Below are positions 1-4,723 of a stretch of 5,796 bases of DNA, piece by piece. The position numbers were made by a program, and so were the translations under genes. Position 1 is the first letter of the stretch, and each line of letters begins with the position of its first letter. The notes beneath the pieces are model-generated. The model did not search any database. It was not told the DNA's origin and saw nothing but the letters and a program-made list of their open reading frames with translations. The DNA is from DATLSM01 sp035534175 (GTDB lineage: Bacteria; Actinomycetota; Thermoleophilia; Solirubrobacterales; 70-9): the NCBI GenBank assembly GCA_035534175.1, contig DATLSM010000027.1:1-5796 (forward strand), given 5' to 3'.

Positions 1-1
1 C

Positions 2-253
2 TCCGTGATCGACGAGATCCGCGCCGAGTTGCCGGTCACGAAGGTGCTCTTGGTCGTGGGCCACCAGCCCACGTCGTCCCAGGTTGCCGAGCTGCTCATC
101 GGTGGGGGTTCGCTGAGGCTGCCCACGGGAGCGCTGGCAAGAGTCGATCTCGACGTCGACCAATGGACGTCGGTAGGACCCGGATGCGGTCAGCTGACCT
201 GGCTGGTTCCGCCCCCGCTCTTCCCCAAGAGGAGCTTTGACTTCGCGGAGTAG
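2..253 (+). CDS. sixA: SixA-type phosphohistidine phosphatase, C-terminal part (5' end outside window)
   Basis: This is the end of a histidine-phosphatase-superfamily protein of the SixA branch, which removes phosphate from phosphohistidine. The open frame enters from the left edge (frame 2) and ends at TAG 251-253, so about 83 C-terminal residues are visible. The segment LLVVGHQP carries the second catalytic histidine of the superfamily. The following stretch (ELL...GGGSLRLPTGALARVDLD, then W, then a PG.G.L.WLVPP end) matches the usual SixA tail, in which LPTGALA is a hallmark. The first catalytic RHG motif must lie upstream, so an intact active site cannot be confirmed. A GTG at position 5 is an internal codon and not a start, because the matching fold needs the missing N-terminal half. 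No terminator is evident in the following 110 nt. Confidence 0.82.
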   Translation, partial: SVIDEIRAELPVTKVLLVVGHQPTSSQVAELLIGGGSLRLPTGALARVDLDVDQWTSVGPGCGQLTWLVPPPLFPKRSFDFAE

Positions 254-366
254 AGCGGCCCCGTCGGGACCCAGCCGAATGATGACAGCACGGCCAGGTC
301 CAGTCCGGGTCGGCCCCTCCGTCCGTGCCAGCGAGATCCGGGGTCAGCCCTGCCCAGGGGAGCCTG

Positions 367-393
367 GTAGCAGGTCGTAGCTCTCTCTGCTAC
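367..393. repeat. 7-bp inverted repeat, putative vapBC operator
   Basis: GTAGCAG at 367-373 is perfectly inverted as CTGCTAC at 387-393. The arm centres are 20 bp apart, about two helical turns, so both arms would face the same side of the DNA. A second GTAGC at 377-381 is also inverted in the right arm (GCTAC 389-393). The right arm overlaps the -10-like TACACT just before the antitoxin start. Antitoxins of this class usually bind such dyads in their own promoter and repress the operon, so autoregulation is the natural reading. That function is inferred from position and symmetry. Confidence 0.5.
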
Positions 394-404
394 ACTCCCT
401 GGCA
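391..404 (+). promoter_or_regulatory. -10 element of a probable leaderless vapBC promoter
   Basis: TACACT (391-396) fits the TANNNT form of a -10 hexamer and ends 8 nt before the ATG at 405. Transcription would therefore start at or within a base or two of the start codon. No purine-rich ribosome site precedes this ATG (the upstream bases are CTCTGCTACACTCCCTGGCA), which supports leaderless translation, common in actinobacteria. The -35 region is weak: GTAGCA at 367-372 with an 18-nt spacer matches the consensus poorly. Confidence 0.45.
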
Positions 405-653
405 ATGGCCGAGGTGATCGCCCAACGAGAGCTGCGCAACCAGAACGCTGCCATCATGGCGGCGGTCGCAGCCGGGCAGGGGTTTGTGATCACCCGCAAC
501 GGCACCCCGGTGGCGGAACTGCGGCCCATCACCTCTGGCCGCCGGACCTTCGTCCCCAGGGCCGAGATCATCGAGGTCGCCGCCAACAATCCGCACATCG
601 ACGCGGCGACTTTCCGAGCCGACCTGGAGCGCCTGGTGGACCAGGGCCTCTAG
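405..653 (+). CDS. vapB: Phd/YefM-family (VapB-type) antitoxin
   Basis: This 82-residue protein is the antitoxin of the pair with the PIN-domain gene that follows 1 nt later. Residues 1-42 show the Phd/YefM N-terminal DNA-binding fold: the opening AEVIAQRELRNQNAAIM, then a glycine turn, then FVITRNGTPVAELRP, which is the family signature (iTrnG.PVAel.P). The C-terminal half, from about residue 50, is a charged segment (VPRAEIIEV... FRADLERLVDQ) of the type that wraps around and blocks the PIN toxin. Expected roles are neutralising the VapC RNase and repressing the shared promoter, probably through the inverted repeat at 367-393. The length is normal for the family. ATG 405 is chosen because the signature begins directly at it and a -10-like hexamer sits 8 nt upstream. 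The family call is firm; operator binding is inferred. Confidence 0.88.
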   Translation: MAEVIAQRELRNQNAAIMAAVAAGQGFVITRNGTPVAELRPITSGRRTFVPRAEIIEVAANNPHIDAATFRADLERLVDQGL

Positions 654-654
654 G

Positions 655-1050
655 TTGCCCGCTGGCTTGCTCGACACCTCGGTGATAATCGGCTGGGACG
701 ACCCCGCGGTCCTGGCCGCTCTTCCGGAGGAGGCCGCGGTGTCCACCATCACCATGGCCGAGCTGGCCGCCGGTCCGCATCTGGCTCACGACCCGGCGGA
801 GCGGGCACGACGCCAGGCAGGTCTCCAGCGGGCCGAGGCCTTGTTCGACCCCATCGACTTCGATGGGGAGGCTGCCCGCAGCTACGGCCAGGTGGTAGCC
901 GCGGTGGCCGCCTCGGGGCGATCCCATCGGCGCCGGGTGGCCGACCTCCTCATCGCCGCGGTCGCCCACGCCAATGGCCTCCCGCTCTACACTCGAAATC
1001 CGGGCGACTTCCAGGGTGTCGAGGCCCTGGTCGCAATCGTCGCCGTCTGA
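655..1050 (+). CDS. vapC: VapC-type PIN-domain ribonuclease toxin
   Basis: This 131-residue PIN-domain protein is the toxin of the type II pair. Such enzymes are Mg2+-dependent endoribonucleases that cut tRNA or rRNA and arrest translation; the target of this one cannot be read from sequence. All four acidic metal-binding residues are in place: D7 (GLLDTSVII), E36 (TMAELAAG), D97 (RRVADLLIAAVA) and D118 (TRNPGDF). The toxin therefore looks catalytically intact. The start is TTG at 655, one base after the antitoxin stop (TAG 651-653), with a weak AGGG at 643-646. This arrangement suggests translational coupling and low toxin output relative to antitoxin. A later TTG at 664 would cut into the first beta-strand, so 655 is preferred. 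A GC hairpin begins immediately after the TGA. Confidence 0.92.
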   Translation: MPAGLLDTSVIIGWDDPAVLAALPEEAAVSTITMAELAAGPHLAHDPAERARRQAGLQRAEALFDPIDFDGEAARSYGQVVAAVAASGRSHRRRVADLLIAAVAHANGLPLYTRNPGDFQGVEALVAIVAV

Positions 1051-1069
1051 GGCCGGGCGGCGACCGGCC
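1051..1069 (+). terminator. GC hairpin directly after vapC
   Basis: GGCCGG (1051-1056) pairs perfectly with CCGGCC (1064-1069) across a 7-nt loop, starting on the base after the VapC stop codon. No T-run follows, so it would be the U-less kind of hairpin often proposed as a terminator in high-GC bacteria. Six G/C pairs can arise by chance in such DNA. It may instead only lower read-through into the regulator gene. Confidence 0.35.
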
Positions 1070-1071
1070 CC

Positions 1072-1093
1072 GAATATCACGCAAGATCAGCCC
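1072..1093 (+). promoter_or_regulatory. weak candidate promoter for the LuxR-type regulator
   Basis: A short AT-richer patch lies between the vapC hairpin and the regulator ATG. GAATAT (1072-1077) and CAAGAT (1082-1087) each keep part of the -10 consensus. The second ends 6 nt before ATG 1094 and would give a leaderless message. No Shine-Dalgarno is visible before this ATG, which favours the leaderless reading. No convincing -35 is seen. Confidence 0.25.
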
Positions 1094-2704
1094 ATGACAA
1101 GGGCCGCCGACCCGGGGCAGGCTGACCTCGACCGCGCTGAGAAGGCTCTGGCGAGCGGTGACTGGCGCGCCGCGACCGAGCTCGCCCGACGCAGCATTGC
1201 GGTCAACGACGGCGGTGAGGCACACGCCCTCCTCGCCGTCTCGCTCTGGTGCGGCTATGACACCCCCGCCGCCATCGACGAGATGAAGCTCGCCTATCGC
1301 CGCCTGGTGGACGCCGGTGCAGTTCGTCGGGCCGCCTGGATCGCTTGCTGGACCGGATTCGAGGAGGCCGTGACCCACGGCGACCGGGCGGTTGCCAGCG
1401 GCTGGTTCGGGCGGGCCGCTCGCCTCCTCGAGGACGTCCCCGAATGCCCGGAACACGGGTGGCTCCTTCTCTACCGCGCTGCCTTCGACGGCGACTACCA
1501 GCGCCTCGCCGCCGCGGCGATCGAGGCCGAGACCATCGCCCGTCGTTTCTGCAGCCGTGACCTTGAGCTCTCCGCGCACGCCGAGCGCGGGCTCGCCCTG
1601 GTCCTCCTCGGCGATGTGAATGCTGGCATGGCGCTGCTGGATGACGCGATGGCTGGAGTCACAGCTGGAGACACCACCGCGCCCCTCGTCATCGGCGACT
1701 GCTTCTGCGTCACGCTCACCGCCTGCGAATTAGCGCAGGACTATGCCCGCGCCGAAGAGTGGTGCCGCATCGGGCTCGCGGCCGCCGGCGACCGTCCCAA
1801 CGGCTTCCTCAAGGCGAACTGCCTGGCCAGCTACGGCTGGATCCTCGGTGTCCTGGGGCGCACCCGCGAGGGCGAGGCGCGGCTGCGCGATGCGCTCGCC
1901 ATGCTCAGTTCCGGGCACTGGCGGCTGGGGCACCGTCAGATCCGCGGCAACGTACTCGTCAAGCTCGCGGACCTCCAACGCCGCCGCGGTGATCCGGCAG
2001 CGGCGAGTAACCTCCTCCGCGACTGCGCTGACTCTGCCGAGGTCTTGCGCCTCCGCGGCGAGCTCGCGCTCGATGCCGGTCAGGCCGTAACCGCGCTGCG
2101 GCTCGCGGGTGAGGTGGAGACGATGACGCGCGGCGAGCGGGATACTCGCCGCGTCCTCTCCCAGCAGCTCACGGTGCGCGCCGCCGCCGCGGCCGGTGAG
2201 GTCGAGACCGCGCAGCGCGCCCTCGACGAACTCGAGGTTATCGCGAGCAGGATCGCCACCGTTCCGGCGCGGGCTTGGCTGGCCCTGGCGCGAGCCGCCC
2301 TCCACGCTCTGAAGGGTGACGTCGACCCGGCGGTCGCGGCCGATCGCGAGGCCGGGCGCCTATTCGCCAGTTGTGGAACGTGCTTCGACGCCGCCCAGGC
2401 GCGTCGCCACGAGGCGTCGTTGCTGAGCGCGGCCGGACGTACCGAGGAGGCTGCCGCCGCTCTCGAGGCCGTCCGTCGTCTGCTCGCCGAGACCGGTCAA
2501 GCGGGGGTAGCCTCGCCCTTGACCCTGCGCGAGACTGAGGTGCTCCGCCTTGTCACCATCGGCCTCAGCAATCCGGCAATCGCCCGCCAGCTCTGCGTCA
2601 GCCCGCACACCGTCCACCGCCATGTCGCTGCGGTGCTACGCAAGCTCGAGGTGCCCACCCGCGCCGCCGCAGCGGCCGAGGCGATCCGCCTCGGCCTCAC
2701 CTGA
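1094..2704 (+). CDS. TPR-repeat transcriptional regulator with C-terminal LuxR-type HTH
   Basis: This 536-residue cytoplasmic regulator belongs to a family common in actinobacteria. The first ~470 residues are almost all alpha-helical, with TPR-like units rich in A, L, G and R. They begin at DLDRAEKALASGDWRAATELARR and include the family marker GWFGRAARLLED...CPEHGWLLLYRA. Residues about 475-536 are a LuxR/GerE helix-turn-helix: LTLRETEVLRLVTIGLSN, then IARQLCVSPHTVHRHVAAVL, then RKLEVPTRAAAAA. There is no Walker A motif and no phosphoacceptor receiver domain, so it is neither a full LAL/MalT-type ATPase nor a classical response regulator. The signal it senses is unknown; the TPR part may bind a protein or small ligand. 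The frame is open further upstream, to 974, but that part overlaps vapC and lacks family similarity, so ATG 1094 is chosen. The hemerythrin/hydrolase operon downstream is a plausible target (inference). Confidence 0.85.
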   Translation: MTRAADPGQADLDRAEKALASGDWRAATELARRSIAVNDGGEAHALLAVSLWCGYDTPAAIDEMKLAYRRLVDAGAVRRAAWIACWTGFEEAVTHGDRAVASGWFGRAARLLEDVPECPEHGWLLLYRAAFDGDYQRLAAAAIEAETIARRFCSRDLELSAHAERGLALVLLGDVNAGMALLDDAMAGVTAGDTTAPLVIGDCFCVTLTACELAQDYARAEEWCRIGLAAAGDRPNGFLKANCLASYGWILGVLGRTREGEARLRDALAMLSSGHWRLGHRQIRGNVLVKLADLQRRRGDPAAASNLLRDCADSAEVLRLRGELALDAGQAVTALRLAGEVETMTRGERDTRRVLSQQLTVRAAAAAGEVETAQRALDELEVIASRIATVPARAWLALARAALHALKGDVDPAVAADREAGRLFASCGTCFDAAQARRHEASLLSAAGRTEEAAAALEAVRRLLAETGQAGVASPLTLRETEVLRLVTIGLSNPAIARQLCVSPHTVHRHVAAVLRKLEVPTRAAAAAEAIRLGLT

Positions 2705-2706
2705 CC

Positions 2707-2736
2707 GCGGACATGGCCCGATCGGGCCATGTCCGC
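2707..2736. terminator. perfect 30-bp palindrome after the regulator gene (hairpin terminator or operator)
   Basis: Two nucleotides after the TGA at 2702-2704 lies an uninterrupted 30-bp palindrome. Its left arm is GCGGACATGGCCC, the centre is GATC, and the right arm is the exact reverse complement. As RNA it forms a 13-bp stem (10 G/C pairs) with a 4-nt loop, a very stable hairpin. The following bases (CCTGCTCTCG) are not a T-run, so it would be a U-less terminator. Because it is perfect as DNA and lies about 50 bp before the hemerythrin promoter candidate, it could also be a dimer-binding site, for example for the LuxR-type protein just upstream. The structure is certain; the function is inferred. 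Confidence 0.6.
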
Positions 2737-2788
2737 CCTGCTCTCGAGATGGCCGGGTCGGGGGATGGCGGCCGCGCCAGGCATGGGT

Positions 2789-2827
2789 GATACTCCCGGC
2801 GCATCCATCCATCGTCCCAACGGAGAG
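2789..2827 (+). promoter_or_regulatory. candidate -10 and ribosome binding site for the hemerythrin operon
   Basis: GATACT (2789-2794) matches four of six -10 consensus bases, including A2 and T6, and would start transcription near 2801. GGAGAG (2822-2827) is a good Shine-Dalgarno with 6-nt spacing to ATG 2834. This fixes that start and marks the gene as having a short leader, unlike the leaderless starts elsewhere in the window. The leader contains three CATC units in tandem (2802-2813). No good -35 is visible. Confidence 0.4.
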
Positions 2828-2833
2828 CCATCC

Positions 2834-3493
2834 ATGCCCCAAGAGACCACGACCCACCACTGCGACACCTCGGACATGCGCTTCCCACATGGCCTGTTCC
2901 GCGACGCGTTCGGCCAAGCCAGCGACCTGATTGGCGCCAGCGCCAATGGCGACCGGGAGCGGGCCGCGAAGGTGGGTTCGTTCTACGAGAACGTGCTCGC
3001 CTTTCTTCGCGTCCATCACGGCGCCGAGGACGAGCTGCTGTGGCCGCTGCTGCGGGAGCGGGCCCCGCAGCATACAGCCCTGCTTGACCGCATGGAGGAC
3101 CAACACGCGGCAGTTGAGGAGGTCACCGGATCCGCTGATCGAGCGGTCGCCGCCTACGCGTCCGCGCCGACGCAGGAACATGCGGCTGCACTCGTCACGG
3201 CGGTCCGACGGCTGGCGATCGAACTTGACTCGCATCTGGTCGACGAGGAGCGCGAGATCCTTCCCCTGGCGGCGACTACGCTGTCTCAGGACGAGTGGGG
3301 GGCGATGCCGGGCTGGGCGATGGGCCACTTCCAGGGGGACAAGCCCTGGCTCATCCTCGGTCTCATCTTCGAGCAGATGACCAGTGAGGAACGAGCGATC
3401 ACCCTGGAGCACATGCCCCCGCCGGTGGGCGAGATGTGGTCCGAAAGGGGGGAACACGACTTCATGGCGTTCAGGTCAGAGGTTCGGGGGTAA
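2834..3493 (+). CDS. hemerythrin HHE-domain protein
   Basis: This 219-residue protein is a hemerythrin-like four-helix bundle expected to hold a non-heme di-iron centre that can bind O2 or respond to NO or peroxide. Candidate ligands are spaced as in the HHE family: H19 (FPHGLFRDAF), H61 and E65 (VHHGAEDELLWPLL), H91 (MEDQHAAVEE), and H134 and E138 (DSHLVDEEREILPLA). After the bundle comes a ~70-residue helical tail ending in EHMPPPVGEMW, a form seen in actinobacterial members. There is no signal peptide or membrane segment, so it is cytoplasmic. ATG 2834 is chosen because of the GGAGAG site 6 nt upstream and because similarity begins there. The in-frame ATG at 2729 lies inside the palindrome and is unlikely. 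The hydrolase gene follows after 6 nt, so the two are surely co-transcribed. The physiological role is not determined by sequence. Confidence 0.9.
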   Translation: MPQETTTHHCDTSDMRFPHGLFRDAFGQASDLIGASANGDRERAAKVGSFYENVLAFLRVHHGAEDELLWPLLRERAPQHTALLDRMEDQHAAVEEVTGSADRAVAAYASAPTQEHAAALVTAVRRLAIELDSHLVDEEREILPLAATTLSQDEWGAMPGWAMGHFQGDKPWLILGLIFEQMTSEERAITLEHMPPPVGEMWSERGEHDFMAFRSEVRG

Positions 3494-3499
3494 CCGCCG

Positions 3500-4453
3500 G
3501 TGACCGTTGAGTTGCGTCCCGTCGACGCGGTTGAGGTGACCATCATCATGGATCTGTACCTCGACGTCCTGATGGCGGGCCAGGATGGTGTCCATCGGTT
3601 CAAACTCGGCTACGACTGGGCGGATCACGATTCGCTGCTGGGCGAGCATGGCTTCTCAGCGCTCCTCACGTTGGAGGCGGAGGGTGAGCGAAGCTCGGTC
3701 CTGTACGACGGCGGCCTGTCCCCCCTGGGACTGCAGCACAACCTCGACGTCATGCAGATCGAGGTGACCAATCTCCGGGCGATTGTCATCTCCCATGGTC
3801 ACGTCGATCATCACGGCGGCCTGGAAGGACTCTTCCGGCGCCACGGCAAGATGAAGCTGCCACTCATCATCCACCCAGACGCCTGGAAGGACCGGAAGGT
3901 GGTACTGCCGACCGGCGCCGAGCTGCACCTGCCCCCGCCGAGCCACAACGACCTTGAGCGGGAGGGGCTCACCGTGGTCGAGGAGCGTGGTCCCTCGCTT
4001 CTCATCGATGGCAAGCTGCTGGTCTCCGGCCAAGTCGAGCGGGTCACCGACTACGAGAAGGGCATCCCGGCGCAACTCGCCCGGGCTCATGGAGACTGGG
4101 AGCCCGACCCCTGGACCTGGGACGACCAGAACGTGGTCGTCAACGTCCGGGACAAGGGGCTGGTCATCGTCTCGGGCTGCTCCCACGCCGGCGTCGTCAA
4201 TGTCGTTCGCAACGCCCAGCGGCTGACCGGCGAGCCACGGGTCGCCGGCGTGATCGGAGGCTTCCACCTCACCGGCGGACTGTTCGAACCCCTCATCCCC
4301 CACACGGTCGCCGACCTGGTCGCCGTCGGGGTCGAGCGCTTGGTCCCGGCACACTGCACCGGGTGGAGGGCAACCCACCAGCTGGCCCGTGCCCTGCCTA
4401 GTGCGTTCGTCCAACCGTCGGTCGGCACCGTGTTCGAGTTCCGGTCCCCTTAG
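3500..4453 (+). CDS. metallo-beta-lactamase-fold hydrolase, COG1237-like
   Basis: This 317-residue protein belongs to the metallo-beta-lactamase superfamily, in the branch that includes the archaeal dihydropterin-aminobenzene-phosphate synthase-like proteins (COG1237). Motifs in order: GFSALLTLE followed by LYDGG (68-72, where many relatives have FDTG); the metal motif SHGHVDHHGG with H99, H101, D103 and H104; SGCSHAGVVN with H229; GGFHL with H256; and a C-terminal VPAHCTGW with H285. A binuclear metal site therefore looks complete. The protein is cytoplasmic, with no signal peptide. The start is GTG 3500, 6 nt after the hemerythrin stop, with GGGGG at 3486-3490 as ribosome site. The alternative ATG at 3548 would remove the first beta-strand (VEVTIIMDLYLDVL), which relatives carry. 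The substrate is unknown. Pairing with hemerythrin hints at a redox-linked role, which is inference. Pterin or folate chemistry should not be assumed from the family name. Confidence 0.87.
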   Translation: MTVELRPVDAVEVTIIMDLYLDVLMAGQDGVHRFKLGYDWADHDSLLGEHGFSALLTLEAEGERSSVLYDGGLSPLGLQHNLDVMQIEVTNLRAIVISHGHVDHHGGLEGLFRRHGKMKLPLIIHPDAWKDRKVVLPTGAELHLPPPSHNDLEREGLTVVEERGPSLLIDGKLLVSGQVERVTDYEKGIPAQLARAHGDWEPDPWTWDDQNVVVNVRDKGLVIVSGCSHAGVVNVVRNAQRLTGEPRVAGVIGGFHLTGGLFEPLIPHTVADLVAVGVERLVPAHCTGWRATHQLARALPSAFVQPSVGTVFEFRSP

Positions 4454-4465
4454 GAAGAAGGCGTC

Positions 4466-4531
4466 CCCAGCCGCCAGCTCCGGCCGTCCCGCCGTCTCGC
4501 CCCTCCTCTCAGTAGTCTTGGGGCGGCTGGG
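4466..4531. repeat. 10-bp inverted repeat downstream of the hydrolase gene
   Basis: CCCAGCCGCC (4466-4475) is perfectly inverted as GGCGGCTGGG (4522-4531), with 46 nt between the arms. It starts 13 nt after the stop codon of the hydrolase gene. It could fold as a long-looped hairpin that ends the operon transcript, but there is no T-run and chance pairing is possible in DNA this rich in G and C. Confidence 0.35.
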
Positions 4532-4569
4532 CCCGCCAGGCCCACCCGCGGCTCAGGCTAAGTTGGGGC

Positions 4570-4588
4570 GGCCCGAATCACCTGGGCC
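4570..4588 (+). terminator. weak hairpin candidate in the hydrolase-fic spacer
   Basis: GGCCC (4570-4574) pairs with GGGCC (4584-4588) over a 9-nt loop and is followed by ATTT, the only short T-run after a stem in this spacer. A 5-bp stem is short for an intrinsic terminator. It is listed because some signal should separate the hydrolase operon from the independently promoted fic gene. Confidence 0.25.
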
Positions 4589-4672
4589 ATTTGGATCGGC
4601 GACGAGGACGGGCCCTCTGGGAACGGTCTCGGGCTCGAGGCTTCGGATGCGGATTTGTCGCGTCACCATCAA

Positions 4673-4719
4673 AATAATCTCAACACAACACTTATCCAAT
4701 TTGTCGTGTTAACATTATT
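4673..4719. promoter_or_regulatory. 47-bp interrupted dyad in an AT-rich island, putative fic operator
   Basis: About 56 bp before the fic start (4668-4723) are only about 30% G+C (17 of 56) in an otherwise very GC-rich window. Two nested inverted repeats share one centre at 4696. The outer pair is AATAAT (4673-4678) with ATTATT (4714-4719). The inner pair is AACACAACA (4682-4690) with TGTCGTGTT (4702-4710), matching at 8 of 9 positions. The dyad overlaps the -10 candidates and ends 4 nt before the ATG, where a bound dimer or tetramer would block transcription. The Fic protein carries its own DNA-binding-like domain, so autoregulation is an attractive inference. Confidence 0.55.
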
Positions 4720-4723
4720 CTCG
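4710..4723 (+). promoter_or_regulatory. -10 candidates of a leaderless fic promoter
   Basis: TAACAT (4710-4715, TANNNT form) or CATTAT (4713-4718) lies 5-8 nt before ATG 4724, so the transcript would begin at or next to the start codon. No Shine-Dalgarno is present in the preceding AACATTATTCTCG. The -35 region is not recognisable, which suits a promoter that depends on an activator or is tightly controlled. Confidence 0.4.

Noticed and set aside
348..359. CCCTG-CC-CAGGG as a terminator between sixA and vapB
   Set aside because: The loop would have 2 nt, too small to form, and no T-run follows.
254..366. Possible small gene or RNA between sixA and vapB
   Set aside because: No start with ribosome site, no conserved motif and no convincing structured RNA could be supported.
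974..1093. Open frame upstream of the LuxR-type regulator, allowing a start at 974
   Set aside because: It overlaps the conserved end of vapC in another frame and reads as low-complexity S/R/P-rich sequence. The recognisable family sequence starts just after ATG 1094.
2729..2833. Longer hemerythrin reading from an ATG at 2729
   Set aside because: That ATG lies inside the 30-bp palindrome. The extra 35 residues look unstructured, and ATG 2834 has a proper GGAGAG site.
568..4414. Long antisense reading frames on the - strand (for example across 568-1080, 2636-3457 and 3656-4414)
   Set aside because: They lie opposite well-supported genes, have no recognisable domains and are typical by-products of high G+C codon use.
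4518..4572. Direct repeat TTGGGGCGGC at 4518-4527 and 4563-4572
   Set aside because: Two 10-bp G-rich copies 45 bp apart in GC-rich spacer are not enough to claim an iteron, attachment site or array.
4693..4701. TTATCCAAT resembling a DnaA box
   Set aside because: It is a single copy with two mismatches to TTATCCACA in the last two positions, with no cluster and no origin-linked genes. It is better explained as the centre of the fic dyad.
4655..4723. TTG start at 4655 giving a longer Fic protein
   Set aside because: The extra 23 residues would be encoded by the AT-rich dyad and -10 region. The hydrophobic stretch they give is a by-product of AT-rich bases and not a believable signal peptide.
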